A DNA stretch of 64,000 nucleotides from Williamsia sp. 1138 (GTDB taxonomy: Bacteria > Actinomycetota > Actinomycetes > Mycobacteriales > Mycobacteriaceae): the NCBI RefSeq assembly GCF_002095435.2, contig NZ_MJEJ02000049.1, forward strand, positions 204,314 through 268,313. Reading direction: 5' to 3'. Every line of letters starts with the position of its first letter. The first letter of the stretch is position 1. A model generated the notes under the pieces. It was given only the letters and a program-made list of their open reading frames with translations. It was not told the DNA's origin and ran no database searches. Both the position numbers and the translations under genes were made by a program. This document shows positions 42,242 through 54,829 of the stretch, piece by piece.

Positions 42242-43572
42242 ATTCCCACCGCCTTGTAGAGCGCGCCGATCTCGTCGTTACCCATCACCCGCAGGGTGCC
42301 GGGACGTTGCTCGCCGACGTTCACGGCGCCGATGTCGGTGCGCACCAGGCGAATCACCGGATGGCCCGTTTCATCAAGCATGCGGCGCACGATCCGCTTG
42401 CGTCCCTCGTGCAGCGTCAACCGCAACAGCGAAATGCCCTCGTTCACGTCGAGCAAAGCGAACTTGTCGACCTTCGCCGGTCCGTCGTCGAGCTCGATAC
42501 CGTCACGCAGGGTCCGGCCCAGGCTGCGGTTGACCTCACCTCGGACCGTTGCCATGTAGGTCTTGGGTACCTCGAACGACGGATGCATCAACCGGTGCGC
42601 GAGCTCGCCGTCGTTGGTGAGCAGGATCAGACCCTCGGTATCGGCATCGAGCCGGCCGACGTGAAAGAGCCTCTGCCCCGCCATGACACGCTCGGCGACC
42701 AGGTCACCGATGCACGGACGGCCGAACTCGTCGGCCATCGTCGACTGCCAGCCCTTGGGCTTGTTCAGCGCCAGGTACTGATGTTCCTCGTTGACGACGA
42801 CCCGCGCGCCATCGACGCGCACCACCGCGGTCTCGGGATCGATGCGCAGACCCTGCTCCGTGACGACTTCACCGTCGACCTCGACGCGACCGGCCGCGAT
42901 CAGTTCCTCGGCGCCGCGACGCGATGCGACGCCGGACTGCGCCAGCACCTTCTGCAGACGAGTTCCGCCCTTGACGTAGGTCGCTCCGTCGCCGCCGACG
43001 TCGAGCGGGTTCTGGTCGCGCGCGGGTTTGGCGTTGTTGAGCCGAACCTGCCCGCTCTTCACATCGGGAGCCGACTTCGGCTTGCCCTCAGGACCCGGCC
43101 CCTTGCGATGCGCTTTACGGAACCGCTCGGTCGCGGCGCCTTTGGTCGGTTTGCCGCCGGTGGGTTTGCCGCTCGGTTTGCCGCCGGCGGGCCTGCCACC
43201 GGCTGCCGCACCTGCGGATCGATCGCGTTCGTCGGCCGGACGACCACGGTCCCCGCTGGGACGGCCGCGCTCGCCCGAAGGACGACCAGTACCTTCGCCA
43301 CGGCGGTCGCCGCGCTCCGCGTGCCGGGGTCCGCCACGTTCTTCGGAGGGTCGTCCACCGCGATCACGGGACGGTGCACCGCGCCGATCTCCTGTGGGGC
43401 GGCCTCCGCGATCCTCTGCGGGCCTGCCACCACGATGTTCGGCTCTCGCGCCTCTGTCGCCATAAGGCTTCCGGTCGCGATCGCCCGAGGAGTTTCCATC
43501 CTCACGCGGTCCGCGCCTCTTGCCTTTGTCTTTGCTTCTGTCCGGTCTGCCGTCTCGGCTAGCGGGTGCCAT
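42238..43572 (-). CDS. rluB: RluB-type 23S rRNA pseudouridine synthase with long RG-rich tail
   Basis: 444 residues, about 200 more than the usual core. Residues 1-195 are Arg/Gly/Asp/Pro-rich, with repeated GGRP, GDRGRP and GKPTGG units and no fold. An S4 domain follows ([21 protein letters not shown]), then the RsuA/RluB catalytic domain with the Asp motif [20 protein letters not shown] and [15 protein letters not shown]. It isomerises a uridine in domain V of 23S rRNA. The tail probably aids RNA binding. It is coupled to cmk downstream and lies between scpB and cmk as in mycobacteria. Confidence 0.92.
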   Translation of the reverse strand: MAPASRDGRPDRSKDKGKRRGPREDGNSSGDRDRKPYGDRGARAEHRGGRPAEDRGGRPTGDRRGAPSRDRGGRPSEERGGPRHAERGDRRGEGTGRPSGERGRPSGDRGRPADERDRSAGAAAGGRPAGGKPSGKPTGGKPTKGAATERFRKAHRKGPGPEGKPKSAPDVKSGQVRLNNAKPARDQNPLDVGGDGATYVKGGTRLQKVLAQSGVASRRGAEELIAAGRVEVDGEVVTEQGLRIDPETAVVRVDGARVVVNEEHQYLALNKPKGWQSTMADEFGRPCIGDLVAERVMAGQRLFHVGRLDADTEGLILLTNDGELAHRLMHPSFEVPKTYMATVRGEVNRSLGRTLRDGIELDDGPAKVDKFALLDVNEGISLLRLTLHEGRKRIVRRMLDETGHPVIRLVRTDIGAVNVGEQRPGTLRVMGNDEIGALYKAVGM

Positions 43573-43618
43573 GCTCGTATCCCTAATTCCCGTCGAACAG
43601 CTGTTCCGCAGCGCGAAA

Positions 43619-44338
43619 TCAGTCGTCGTCGACGGTGATGTTGTGTGTTTTGTTGTTCAAGTCTGACGTGTTACCTGCCAGTTTGGCGAATCGCGGGTCG
43701 GCGTTGATCTCATCACCGAGGGCGTCGATCACGTCGACGTCCGGCAGAAGTGGCGCCAGGTCCGGTAGTTCACTCAGAGATGCCAACCCCAGACGTTCCA
43801 GAAAAAGTTCCGTGGTGTTGTACGTCACCGCTCCGGAGTCGACATCGGTGCCCGCTTCGCTGATGAGTCCGCGGGCCAACAGGGTTCTGATCACGCCATC
43901 CACGTTCACTCCACGGACGGCGCTGACGCGTGAGCGCGTGACCGGCTGCCGGTAGGCCACGACCGCGAGGGTCTCCAGCGCCGCCCGGGTGAGCTTCGAC
44001 CGTGCGCCGTCGAGGAGCAGTCGCTCGACGTAGGGAGCGAACTCGTTGCGGGTGTAGTACCGCCACCCGTCGCCGGCGAAACGCAGATCGATACCACTAC
44101 GCCGGTCGTTCAGTTCGGTGGTCATCTGCCGGAGCATCGCCTCGACTCGCACCGCGCTCTCCTCGAGCGCCGTGGCGAACTGGTCGGTCGTTGCGGGGCT
44201 GTCCGTCACCAGCAGCATCGCCTCGAGTGCCGACCGCAACTCGTCGTCGTCGAGCGTGTCTGCCTCCGCGTCGAACAACATGTCGGAGTCGACCTCGGGT
44301 TCGACGTCGTTCGCGGTGTCCGGTTCATCCATAGTCAT
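43619..44338 (-). CDS. scpB: SMC kleisin accessory protein ScpB
   Basis: 239 residues. An acidic N-terminus (about 35 residues) leads into the two winged-helix domains of ScpB: LRSALEAMLLVTDSPATTDQF, GDGWRYYTRNEFAPYVERLL, and LETLAVVAYRQPVTRSRVSAVRG followed by the VDGVIRTLLARGLISEAG wing. With ScpA and SMC it forms the bacterial condensin that compacts and segregates chromosomes. The start overlaps the scpA stop by 14 bases (ATG at 44338; 44332 also possible). About 46 bases separate it from rluB. Confidence 0.95.
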   Translation of the reverse strand: MTMDEPDTANDVEPEVDSDMLFDAEADTLDDDELRSALEAMLLVTDSPATTDQFATALEESAVRVEAMLRQMTTELNDRRSGIDLRFAGDGWRYYTRNEFAPYVERLLLDGARSKLTRAALETLAVVAYRQPVTRSRVSAVRGVNVDGVIRTLLARGLISEAGTDVDSGAVTYNTTELFLERLGLASLSELPDLAPLLPDVDVIDALGDEINADPRFAKLAGNTSDLNNKTHNITVDDD

Positions 44339-45191
44339 CTGCCTTGTCGATAGTCACTTCGGCCTCGTCGCGCTCGCCCGTCCAGCTGACCATGAGAGCG
44401 CCGAGGGCCTCGGGCTGTTCGAACGCCACCGCGCGTTCCCGGTACAGCTCGAGCAGCGCCAGGAAGCGGGCGACGACACCGAGACCGTTCTCGCATTCAC
44501 TTACGAGTTCGGTGAAGCTGACCCACGAACCTGCCCCGGCGTTGCGGAGGATCTCGCCGATACGCAGCGCCTGCTCCGGAACAGACACAGTCGACACGTG
44601 CAAGTGACCGAGTCCGACCTGAGGCACCGGTTTAGGTGTCATCGCGGCGACCGCAACCTCGGCGAACACTCCCGGTGAGACCCCGATGGTCACCTCGGGC
44701 AGCAGCGACTCGAATCGTTGCTCCAGTGAGACTGCCCGCGGATAGCGTTGTAGCGCAGCAGCTTCGAGCTCGGCGAACAGCACAGCGACCTGTTTGTACG
44801 CCCGGTACTGCAGGAGTCGGGCGAAGAGCAGGTCGCGGGCTTCGAGCAGCGCGAGATCCTCGTCGTTCTCGACCTCACCCGAGGGCAGCAACCGCGCGGC
44901 CTTGAGGTCGAGCAGGGTCGCCGCGACCACCAGGAACTGAGTTGTCTGATCCAGCTCCATCTCGGTGCCGAGAAGCTTGGTGTACGCGATGAAGTCGTCG
45001 GTGACCTCGTGCAACGCCACCTCGGTGACATCGAGCCGGTGCTGACCGATGAGGTTCAGCAATAGATCGAACGGACCCTCGAAGTTTCTCAACTTGACCT
45101 GGAAACCGGTCTTCGTGGCCGGCTCATCGACCGGCTCGGCCGGTGTCGGGTCAGCGGTGGTGTCCAGCTCCGGTGGTGACGTCTCGGTCAT
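44325..45191 (-). CDS. scpA: SMC kleisin subunit ScpA
   Basis: 288 residues. After an acidic head (EPVDEPATKTGFQVK) comes the kleisin signature NFEGPFDLLLNLIGQHRLDV, DEDLALLEARDLLFARLLQY in the middle linker, and a C-terminal winged helix (WVSFTELVSECENGLGVVARFLALLEL, partial). It bridges the SMC heads and recruits ScpB. It starts three bases after the parA stop, so parA-scpA-scpB form one unit, a conserved actinobacterial linkage of ParA and condensin genes. Confidence 0.95.
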   Translation of the reverse strand: MTETSPPELDTTADPTPAEPVDEPATKTGFQVKLRNFEGPFDLLLNLIGQHRLDVTEVALHEVTDDFIAYTKLLGTEMELDQTTQFLVVAATLLDLKAARLLPSGEVENDEDLALLEARDLLFARLLQYRAYKQVAVLFAELEAAALQRYPRAVSLEQRFESLLPEVTIGVSPGVFAEVAVAAMTPKPVPQVGLGHLHVSTVSVPEQALRIGEILRNAGAGSWVSFTELVSECENGLGVVARFLALLELYRERAVAFEQPEALGALMVSWTGERDEAEVTIDKADDYG

Positions 45192-45194
45192 CGG

Positions 45195-46142
45195 CTAGCG
45201 GGTACGGAAGATGACTTCGCGGGCGAGGGCCCGATACGCCCTGGCCCCGGCCGACTTCGGTGCCCACGAGGTGATGGGTTCTCCCGCGACGCTGGTCTCG
45301 GGGAACCGCACCGTCCTGCTGATCACCGTGTCGTAGACCTTGTCACCGAACACCTCGACGACCCGGGCCATCACCTCACGGGAGTGCAGGGTGCGTGCGT
45401 CGAACATGGTCACCAGGATGCCGCCGAGCTTGAGTCGAGGATTGAGGCGGTCGCGCACCTTGTCGATGGTGTCGCTGAGCAGTGCCAGTCCACGCAGGCT
45501 GAAGTACTCGCATTCCATCGGGATGACGACCGTGTCCGCGCAGGCGAGGGCGTTGACGGTGAGCAATCCCAGCGAGGGCTGGCAGTCGATCAACACGTAG
45601 TCGTAGCGGTCGAGCAAAGGATGCAGGGCCCGGCCGAGGGTGTGTTCGCGGCCGACCTCGTTGACGAGCTGGATCTCCGCCGCCGAGAGGTCGATGTTCG
45701 AGGGCAGCAGATCCATGCCGTCGACGCGGGTACGCATCAACACCTCGTCCGCCGACACCTGCGGCGGGACGAGCATGTTGTGCACCGTCAGGTCGAGTTC
45801 ATGGTGCGGAACGCCCAGGCCCGCCGACAATGCCCCCTGCGGATCGAGATCCACGAGCAACACGCGGCGTCCACACTCGGCCAAGGCGGCGCCGAGGTTG
45901 ATGGTCGAGGTCGTCTTGCCGACGCCACCTTTCTGATTGCAGATGGCAACAACCGTCGCCGGACCGTGACGGTCGAGCGGGGTCGGCTCGGGTACCTCAC
46001 GCAGCGGCCGCCCCGTCGGGCCGAGCTCGCCGGGGTTGCCCGGTTTCTCGCGCTCGTGGTCGTCATCGCCACGTTGCGGCGTGGAAATCATCAACTGATT
46101 CGCATCACGCCCGGGCCGCTGAGGTGGCTGTGGCGTTGTCAC
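45195..46142 (-). CDS. ParA-family chromosome-partitioning ATPase
   Basis: 315 residues with a 60-residue polar N-terminal extension. It has the deviant Walker A VAICNQKGGVGKTTSTINLG, LLVDLDPQGALSAGLG (Walker A') and YVLIDCQPSLGLLTVNAL (Walker B). This is the second, condensin-linked ParA (Rv1708-like), not the origin-proximal parAB gene; no parB is adjacent and no parS-like palindrome was seen nearby. It is the first gene of the parA-scpA-scpB-rluB-cmk-der run. A 186-base gap separates it from xerD and should carry the promoter; I could not assign boxes there. Confidence 0.92.
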   Translation of the reverse strand: MTTPQPPQRPGRDANQLMISTPQRGDDDHEREKPGNPGELGPTGRPLREVPEPTPLDRHGPATVVAICNQKGGVGKTTSTINLGAALAECGRRVLLVDLDPQGALSAGLGVPHHELDLTVHNMLVPPQVSADEVLMRTRVDGMDLLPSNIDLSAAEIQLVNEVGREHTLGRALHPLLDRYDYVLIDCQPSLGLLTVNALACADTVVIPMECEYFSLRGLALLSDTIDKVRDRLNPRLKLGGILVTMFDARTLHSREVMARVVEVFGDKVYDTVISRTVRFPETSVAGEPITSWAPKSAGARAYRALAREVIFRTR

Positions 46143-46328
46143 CCTTACGAGCCTAGTGCGTCGGCGTTGCGCGGCTGTGGAGGCTCACCGTCAGAGGCGT
46201 TCGCACCGGTCAGCACTGGCGCTTCGGGGCCGGTTTCGACACCCCCGCCCCACCCGAATTCGCACCACCCAACCGCAATTGTCGGTGGAGCCCGCGAAAA
46301 CGGGTGGGCGGAGGCGGGTCGGAAGCGT

Positions 46329-47255
46329 CTACCGCGCGCGCGGATGCGCAAGGGCGTAGACCTCGCGCATGGTTCCGACCGTCACCAGCGTGTATACCTG
46401 CGTAGTGGTCACCGATGCGTGGCCCAGGAGTTCTTGGACCACCCGCACGTCTGCCCCGCCGTCGAGGAGATGCGTTGCGAAGCTGTGCCGCAGCGTGTGC
46501 GGCGAGACCGATTTGTCCAGTCCGGCGCGGGCCGCCGCGTCGACGAGCACCTGCCACGCGCTCTGCCTGCTGAGCCGCCCGCCCCGGGTGTTGAGGAACA
46601 GGGCGGGATTGAAGCGCGAAACCAACGCCGGCCGACCCCGGACGAGATACGCCTCGAGCGCCGAGATGGCGGGCCTGCCCACCGGAACGATCCGCTCCTT
46701 GCCGCCTTTACCGCGCAGCACGACCGAACGTGATTCGGTGTCGATGTCGTCGACGTCGAGGGCGACGGCCTCGGAGATACGTGCTCCACAGCTGTAGAGC
46801 AGCTCGAGTAGGGCGCGATCGCGCAGTGCCCGTGGCCCGTCGGAGACGTCTTCGCCGCCGCTCGCGGTGAGGATCGCCAGCACCTCGTCCACCGGAAGAC
46901 TTTTCGGGAGTCGGCGCGGGGCCTTCGGGGGTGCCACTGCATGGGCGACGTCGGCCACAACGATCCCCTCCGCGGCAGCGAACTTGTGAAAGCCTCTGGT
47001 GGCCACCAGCGTTCGCGCAATCGAACTGTCCGCCAGTGGTGGGCGGTCGTTGTCTGCGTCGCCGCGTCGCAGGGCGACCAAGAACTCTCTGACGTCGGAT
47101 TCGTGGACGTCTGAGAGGGCATCGATCCCCCGCGACTCCAGATACTCCTGGTACCGGCGCAGGTCGCGGGCGTAGGACTGCAGGGTGTTGGGAGCCGAAC
47201 CTCGTTCGACCTCGAGGTGATCGAGGTACATCTGCACCTGATCGGCCAAGGTCAT
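46329..47255 (-). CDS. xerD: Site-specific tyrosine recombinase XerD
   Basis: 308 residues from ATG 47255 ([14 protein letters not shown]). The N-terminal SAM-like domain has [20 protein letters not shown]. The catalytic core has [11 protein letters not shown] (Arg I), [14 protein letters not shown] (His-x-x-Arg), [14 protein letters not shown] (His and Tyr). Its ending [17 protein letters not shown] tail is typical of XerD. It resolves chromosome dimers at dif with XerC. It is 17 bases downstream of the NUDIX gene and co-directional with pyrG, the same order as Rv1699-Rv1701. This is a core gene, not a mobile integrase. Confidence 0.95.
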   Translation of the reverse strand: MTLADQVQMYLDHLEVERGSAPNTLQSYARDLRRYQEYLESRGIDALSDVHESDVREFLVALRRGDADNDRPPLADSSIARTLVATRGFHKFAAAEGIVVADVAHAVAPPKAPRRLPKSLPVDEVLAILTASGGEDVSDGPRALRDRALLELLYSCGARISEAVALDVDDIDTESRSVVLRGKGGKERIVPVGRPAISALEAYLVRGRPALVSRFNPALFLNTRGGRLSRQSAWQVLVDAAARAGLDKSVSPHTLRHSFATHLLDGGADVRVVQELLGHASVTTTQVYTLVTVGTMREVYALAHPRAR

Positions 47256-47271
47256 GACGGTCCGGCAGTGA

Positions 47272-49733
<2,462 letters not shown>

Positions 49734-49790
49734 CTACGGGACTCCACGGTAACACCACTGGACCGAATTCTCGGCCTTGACACGGGTGAC

Positions 49791-49822
49791 CGCTCGTCGG
49801 CATCCGCGGAGGCCGACGAGCG
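49791..49822 (-). terminator. Hairpin downstream of mctB
   Basis: Perfect 11-bp stem CGCTCGTCGGC / GCCGACGAGCG with a ten-base loop, 11 bases beyond the mctB stop. It separates the recN-steA-mctB run from pyrG. Confidence 0.7.
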
Positions 49823-49833
49823 ATCGGCCTCGG

Positions 49834-50757
49834 TCAGCTCTCGGGGGCGATCGCGGTGGCACCGGGACCGGTGCCGTACGCGCCCTGCTTGTTGCCCAGC
49901 TCGTCGGCGAGAGCCAGCACGGTGGTGATCCGGCCGGTCGCCTGATCGACGTTGTCCACCGTGGACACCTGCGAGTTCAGCGCAGGGTCCGCCCGCACCA
50001 CTGCGATGGGCGAAGAACCTTCGGCAGATCCGGTCCGGCCGACGAGAACGGTGCCCGCGCCGCGCTCGGAGAAGGCTGCCGCGAAACGTGCCACGACCTG
50101 TCCGCGCGCACCCGAATCGTCGGCAAATTTGTTGCCCGTCACGATGATCGCCAACTGGGCAGGCTCGATCGCCCCGTCCGCGTAGTCGACGAATCCGCCC
50201 TGCTTGAGGGCCGCGAGCCCGGCGTCGGTATCGCCCCCCGACACCTGCGGTTCGGCATCTCGAGGTGACAGCTGCAACAGCAGGCCCAGCAAATCGCCCG
50301 CGCGGCCGCCCGAATCTGTCAGTTCTGTCCGCAGCGTGCTGCCGGCCGGGATCGACTGATCGATGATCGACCCGATCTTCTCCGCGTTCCGATCGCTGAC
50401 GAACTCATCGGTGAGCGCGACTTGGCCGTTGAAGACCGCACCGGACTTGTTCAGGTTGTCCTTGACCGCCGCCACGTCACCTTCATCGGCACCGGGTGTG
50501 GTGACGATCAGCACCGGCCGATCGCGCAGCGTGCCCTCGAGTAGACGGCCGGCTATCGCGGTGTCGAAATTGTTGGCGGCGTTGACATTGTTGGTCAGCT
50601 GCTGATTCTCGTCGCGCAGTTCCTGCTCACGCTTGTCCTGGGCATCGCTGGACGATCCGAAAGTGTCAGCGACAAATCCGGATCCCAGCACCACACCCAC
50701 GGCAAGAGCGAGGAAGACCGCGACCAGCGAAATTGCATGCTGGCGAAGCGAAATCAC
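49834..50757 (-). CDS. mctB: Copper transporter/outer-envelope protein MctB
   Basis: 307 residues. One N-terminal membrane helix (HAISLVAVFLALAVGVVLGSG), then a coiled coil with SDAQDKREQELRDENQQLTNN and an alpha/beta extracytoplasmic domain. Rv1698 (MctB) is the homologue and keeps intracellular copper low in M. tuberculosis; synteny with steA and pyrG supports the name. No Cys or Met cluster is evident, so the copper role here rests on homology. It starts 28 bases after the steA stop. Confidence 0.88.
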   Translation of the reverse strand: MISLRQHAISLVAVFLALAVGVVLGSGFVADTFGSSSDAQDKREQELRDENQQLTNNVNAANNFDTAIAGRLLEGTLRDRPVLIVTTPGADEGDVAAVKDNLNKSGAVFNGQVALTDEFVSDRNAEKIGSIIDQSIPAGSTLRTELTDSGGRAGDLLGLLLQLSPRDAEPQVSGGDTDAGLAALKQGGFVDYADGAIEPAQLAIIVTGNKFADDSGARGQVVARFAAAFSERGAGTVLVGRTGSAEGSSPIAVVRADPALNSQVSTVDNVDQATGRITTVLALADELGNKQGAYGTGPGATAIAPES

Positions 50758-50785
50758 TACTTATCCGATCCAAGCCCCTGCGGGC

Positions 50786-51973
50786 TCACTCATTCCAGAC
50801 TTGCTGGACCCACTCGGTCAGCCGGTTCCACTGGTCGACGATCCACTCGGTGACCTCACCGCCGGCACTCGACATGAGTACCGCGACGATCAGCGCAACC
50901 AGGGCAGCCAGGATCAGCAGCGCGATGGCAGCGCCCGACACCCGCGAACGATAGAGTGTGGCAACAGCTTTCGAGTCGACGAGTTTGGGTCCGACCTTGA
51001 GCCGGGTGAGGAACGTCGACGGGTTCGACTCGCGCAGGCTGCGGTCGAAGAACTCGTCGAGAGACGCAGCATGGCCCACGGTGACGATCAGGGCGGCTTC
51101 GTGATGGTCCACCAAGAGCAGTGCGAGGTCGGCGGCCGAGCCGGCGGCCGGGAACGTCATGGCACCGATCCCGAGGTCCTGGATGCGTTCGAGGCCGGGA
51201 GCGTGACCGTCGGGGTCTGCGGGCAGCACGACCTGGGCGCCGGATTTGAGTGTCGCCGACTTCATCCCCTCGGGGTCGCCCACGACCAGGTCCGGCCGAT
51301 AGCCCAGATCCATCAGGGTGTCCGCGCCACCGTCGACGCCGACCATGATCGGCTGATATTCCTTGATGAACGGCTTGAGTCGCTTGAGGTCTGCGACATG
51401 ATCGGCGCCGTCGGCCACCACGACCACATGGCGACCCTCGATGCGCACGTCGACGTCGGGAACACCGACGCCGTCGATCAGCAGCGGCGATTCGCTGCGG
51501 ATGAACTCGATGGTGTTGCCGGAGAATGCTTCCAGATGATCGACGAGGCCCGTCTTGGCGTCGATCATGAGGTCGGCGATCTCGCGCTCCCCCAGTTCGG
51601 TGCCTTTGGCGAGCCGACGCTCGCCGGTGTACAGGCCACCTTCATCGGCGCGGATCTTGGCGCCGTCCTTGATGCGTTTGAAGACCTCGACGCCGACGTC
51701 GTCGATCAAGGTGATGCCCGACGCCACCAGCAACTCGGGTCCTAGATTGGGGTACCGCCCGGAGATGGACGGCGAGGCGTTCACCACCACCAGGACATCG
51801 GCGGCGACCAGGGCATCGGCGGTGACCCTGTCGAGGTCGACCTCATCGAGGATCACGATGTCCCCGGGGCCGACCCTGGAGAGGAGTCGTTTGGTGTTCT
51901 TGTCGATCCTGGCGATACCGCTGATCCCAGGCAGAGTTTCGGTTGTGCGTGACAGCAGGGCAGGCATCTTCAT
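50786..51973 (-). CDS. steA: Cytokinetic ring protein SteA
   Basis: 395 residues from ATG 51973 (MKMPALLSRT, the start also seen in mycobacterial homologues). A globular domain with GIARIDKNTKRLL, GPELLVASGITLIDDVG, GNTIEFIRSESPLLIDGVGV and VVLPADPDGHAPGLERIQDLG resembles thiamin-pyrophosphokinase-like folds. A C-terminal membrane helix (IALLILAALVALIVAVLM) follows, plus a short amphipathic tail. In corynebacteria SteA with SteB is needed for cell separation. SteB in that scheme corresponds to the next gene (mctB here), consistent with their adjacency. Confidence 0.9.
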   Translation of the reverse strand: MKMPALLSRTTETLPGISGIARIDKNTKRLLSRVGPGDIVILDEVDLDRVTADALVAADVLVVVNASPSISGRYPNLGPELLVASGITLIDDVGVEVFKRIKDGAKIRADEGGLYTGERRLAKGTELGEREIADLMIDAKTGLVDHLEAFSGNTIEFIRSESPLLIDGVGVPDVDVRIEGRHVVVVADGADHVADLKRLKPFIKEYQPIMVGVDGGADTLMDLGYRPDLVVGDPEGMKSATLKSGAQVVLPADPDGHAPGLERIQDLGIGAMTFPAAGSAADLALLLVDHHEAALIVTVGHAASLDEFFDRSLRESNPSTFLTRLKVGPKLVDSKAVATLYRSRVSGAAIALLILAALVALIVAVLMSSAGGEVTEWIVDQWNRLTEWVQQVWNE

Positions 51974-52067
51974 GCGAGAAACACTGAACCACCACTCGAC
52001 AGTTTTGGTGGAGGCGCGCCGTAACACACGCCACTTTTGTCACATGAGTAACACCCGTGTCATTCCG

Positions 52068-53840
52068 CTAGAAGGCAGATTTCTCGTCTTCGGCTGTGCT
52101 CAACAGCTCCTCCGCATGCGCGCGGCCGGTGTCGGAATCACCCAGGCCGGCCAGCATGCGGGCCAGTTCCGCCACCCGTTCATCGCGGTCGAGAACCTCG
52201 ACCGAGCTCGTCACACGACTCGACTTCGACGACTTGCCGGAAGACGTCTGCTTACCGATGAGCAGGTGATTGTCGGCGAAAGCTGCGACCTGCGGCAAGT
52301 GGGTCACCACGATGACCTGATGCGCACGGGCCAACTTGGCGAGCCGGCGCCCGATCTCCACAGCCGCGCGACCACCGACCCCGGCGTCGACCTCGTCGAA
52401 CACCATCGTCGACCCGCCGCCCGGTCCGGCCAATACCACCTCGAGTGCGAGCATCACGCGAGACAGCTCGCCGCCGGAGGCCGACTTCGCGATCGGTCGC
52501 GCCTGCGCGCCGGCATGGGCGATCAGTCCGAACTCCACCTTGTCGACACCGTGTGAACCGGCGTGTAACTGTCGGCCGTCGATGTCGATTCCGCGACGGT
52601 CGGAGTCGGAGGATTCGTCGGGCACTACGGAGACCTCGAGCTGGGCATCCCCCATCGCAAGCCCCGTCAGTTCCGAACTCACCTTGGCGGCAAGCGACTT
52701 CGCAGCCTTGACGCGCACCTTGGTCAGTTTCACCGCGGCGACGGCTACGTCGTCGCGCGCGGCACCGACGCGAACAGCCAGCTCGTCGAGTGACTCCGAC
52801 GAGTCGCCGATCTCGGCCAACCGGGAACGCGCAGAGTCGGCCCACCCGATGACGCCGTCGATATCCGGGGCATATTTGCGCACCAGAGACTTCAGTTCGG
52901 CCTGGCGATGCAGCAATTGCTCCAGCTCGGCCGCATCTACCGGTAGCCCGGAGACGAACGAGCTGAGTTCTTCACCGATGTCGCCGACCACGGTGAGAGC
53001 TTCTTCGATCCGGGGCAGCAGAGCCCGCAGTGTGTCATCGGCCTGGGTTTCCAGCATGGTCCGGGCCGCACCCAACCCGTCCAGCACCGAGGTACCGCTT
53101 GCGACATCGGCATCGGGCCCCGCTCCGGTCACCGCGTCGAGCGCAGAGACCGCCGCGGTACGGATGGTCTCGAGATCACTGAGCCGCCGGACCGTCGCCG
53201 CGAGCTCCTCGTCCTCTCGCGGTTGCGGCGCCACCTTGTCGATCTCGTCGAGTCCGAACTTGAGGCGATCGGACTCCTGGGCGATCTCACGGGAATTGGC
53301 CTGCCGGTCGCGGAGTTGGTCGGCCAGCGTGATCCAGCGTTCCCGAGCCTCGCGATAGGCCTTGAGTGGTTTGGTGATCGCCTCGGCAGAGAACCGGTCG
53401 AGTGCGTCGAGCTGATGCTCCGAACGCAGTAGTCGGAGTTGGTCGTTCTGACCGTGGATCGCGAGCTGCCCGCTGGTGAACTGCCCGAGCAGTCCGACAG
53501 GCACCGATCGGCCACCCAGATGCGCCCGGGACCGACCGTCGGCATTCACCGTGCGCACCGCGATGACGGTGCCGTCCTCGTCGAGCTCGGCGCCGGACGA
53601 ATCCAGTACCTCCGAGGCCTCGGCACCGGTCGCTCGGAAGCGGCCTTCGACGACAGCGCGACTCTGACCCGAACGGACGCGGCCGGCATCGGCGCGCGCG
53701 CCCGAGAGCAGGTGCAGACTCGTCACGACCATCGTCTTTCCCGCACCCGTCTCACCGGTGAGCACGGTCAGTCCCTCGTGGAATTCGGCGCCGGCCTTGT
53801 CGATGACGCCGAGTCCGCTGATCGAAATCTCTTCGAGCAC
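52068..53840 (-). CDS. recN: DNA repair protein RecN
   Basis: 590 residues from GTG 53840, which overlaps the nadK stop (TAGTG) and gives MLEEISISGLGVI, the family's usual start; an ATG at 53861 would extend it by seven residues. SMC-like architecture: Walker A GETGAGKTMVV near 29-36, long coiled coils in the middle, ABC signature SGGELSRVMLALEVVL and Walker B GSTMVFDEVDAGVGG with H-loop VIVVTHLPQVA. RecN acts early in double-strand-break repair, gathering ends. The tlyA-nadK-recN order matches mycobacteria. Confidence 0.95.
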   Translation of the reverse strand: MLEEISISGLGVIDKAGAEFHEGLTVLTGETGAGKTMVVTSLHLLSGARADAGRVRSGQSRAVVEGRFRATGAEASEVLDSSGAELDEDGTVIAVRTVNADGRSRAHLGGRSVPVGLLGQFTSGQLAIHGQNDQLRLLRSEHQLDALDRFSAEAITKPLKAYREARERWITLADQLRDRQANSREIAQESDRLKFGLDEIDKVAPQPREDEELAATVRRLSDLETIRTAAVSALDAVTGAGPDADVASGTSVLDGLGAARTMLETQADDTLRALLPRIEEALTVVGDIGEELSSFVSGLPVDAAELEQLLHRQAELKSLVRKYAPDIDGVIGWADSARSRLAEIGDSSESLDELAVRVGAARDDVAVAAVKLTKVRVKAAKSLAAKVSSELTGLAMGDAQLEVSVVPDESSDSDRRGIDIDGRQLHAGSHGVDKVEFGLIAHAGAQARPIAKSASGGELSRVMLALEVVLAGPGGGSTMVFDEVDAGVGGRAAVEIGRRLAKLARAHQVIVVTHLPQVAAFADNHLLIGKQTSSGKSSKSSRVTSSVEVLDRDERVAELARMLAGLGDSDTGRAHAEELLSTAEDEKSAF

Positions 53841-54829
53841 TACAGTTGCCTTCCCCTCCATCCGGTGACCGGCAGTTCGAACTTGCGCACCAACCGGTCG
53901 GCAAAAGGGTCGGAATCGATGCGGACCCAGTGCACCGGTCGTGCACCTCTGACGATCTCCACCCGGCCACCGGCCGGGACTTCGATGTTGCGTCGACCGT
54001 CGCACGCCAGCAAGGCGTCCTGTCCACGCGCCAGCACCTCGACGGCAACCAGCGACCGCGGACTGGTGACCATGGGCCGGGCAAAGAGGGCGTGAGCATT
54101 CGACGGGACCAGCAGGATCGCCTCGAGATCAGGCCACATCACGGGGCCGCCGGCCGAGAACGCGTACGCGGTGGATCCCGTCGGCGTGGACACCAGGATG
54201 CCGTCGGCTCCGAATGCCGAGACGGGTCTGCCGTCGACCTCGGTGATGAGCTCCAACACACCTTGCCTGGACAGGTTCTGGATGCTGGCCTCGTTCAGCG
54301 CCCAGCTCTTGGCCACCACCTGCCCGTCGACATGCACCGTGATGTCGAGCGTCATGCGGTCCTCGACCTCGTAGTCGCGGTCGACCAGTTTGGCCATCAC
54401 CTCGTCGACCCGGTTTGCCTCCGCTTCGGCCAGAAAGCCGATGTGACCCAGATTGATTCCCAGCACCGGAACCTCTACCGGGTGGGCGAGCTCGGCTGCA
54501 CGGAGGAAGGTTCCGTCGCCACCGAGCACGATGACGACCTCACATCCGGCCGCGGACGACTCGTTCCCCGCCGTCACCGCGACGTCGGCACCGATCTCGC
54601 GCAGCTCGGCCGGATCGAGCGGGTACACCGTGCTCAAGTATTGCGGCCCCGGATGGCTCGGCATCGTGTCGTGATCGACGACCCGAAGGGCGATTCCGGC
54701 CTCGGCACACGACCGTGCGATGACCGCCATCGTCTCGTGGACGTTGTCCCGGCCGGTGTGGGCGACCACAAGGAACTCCCGTCCCTGCGGCCCCGCCGCC
54801 GGAGCCGTGCCACCCGCTGGGTTCGTCAC
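53840..54829 (-). CDS. nadK: NAD kinase
   Basis: 329 residues. FLVVAHTGRDNVHETM at the start, the signature VIVLGGDGTFLRAAELAH with its Asp base, LGINLGHIGFLAEAE, and GSTAYAFSAGGPV at the NAD site. It phosphorylates NAD+ to NADP+, probably using ATP or polyphosphate as its mycobacterial counterpart does. The ATG at 54829 overlaps the tlyA stop by four bases; its own stop overlaps recN's GTG. The first 16 residues are Ala/Gly-rich and likely disordered. Confidence 0.97.
   Translation of the reverse strand: MTNPAGGTAPAAGPQGREFLVVAHTGRDNVHETMAVIARSCAEAGIALRVVDHDTMPSHPGPQYLSTVYPLDPAELREIGADVAVTAGNESSAAGCEVVIVLGGDGTFLRAAELAHPVEVPVLGINLGHIGFLAEAEANRVDEVMAKLVDRDYEVEDRMTLDITVHVDGQVVAKSWALNEASIQNLSRQGVLELITEVDGRPVSAFGADGILVSTPTGSTAYAFSAGGPVMWPDLEAILLVPSNAHALFARPMVTSPRSLVAVEVLARGQDALLACDGRRNIEVPAGGRVEIVRGARPVHWVRIDSDPFADRLVRKFELPVTGWRGRQL

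Noticed and set aside
42307..43638. 443-codon plus-strand frame opposite rluB.
   Set aside because: Antisense shadow; its Ala/Arg-rich second half is the complement of the RG-rich repeats.
46143..46328. Search for parS sites near parA.
   Set aside because: No 16-bp TGTTTCACGTGAAACA-like palindrome was seen; this ParA is the condensin-linked one and not an origin ParA.
46329..47255. Tyrosine recombinase as an integrase of a mobile element.
   Set aside because: Sequence ending, synteny with pyrG and parA, and host composition identify core XerD.
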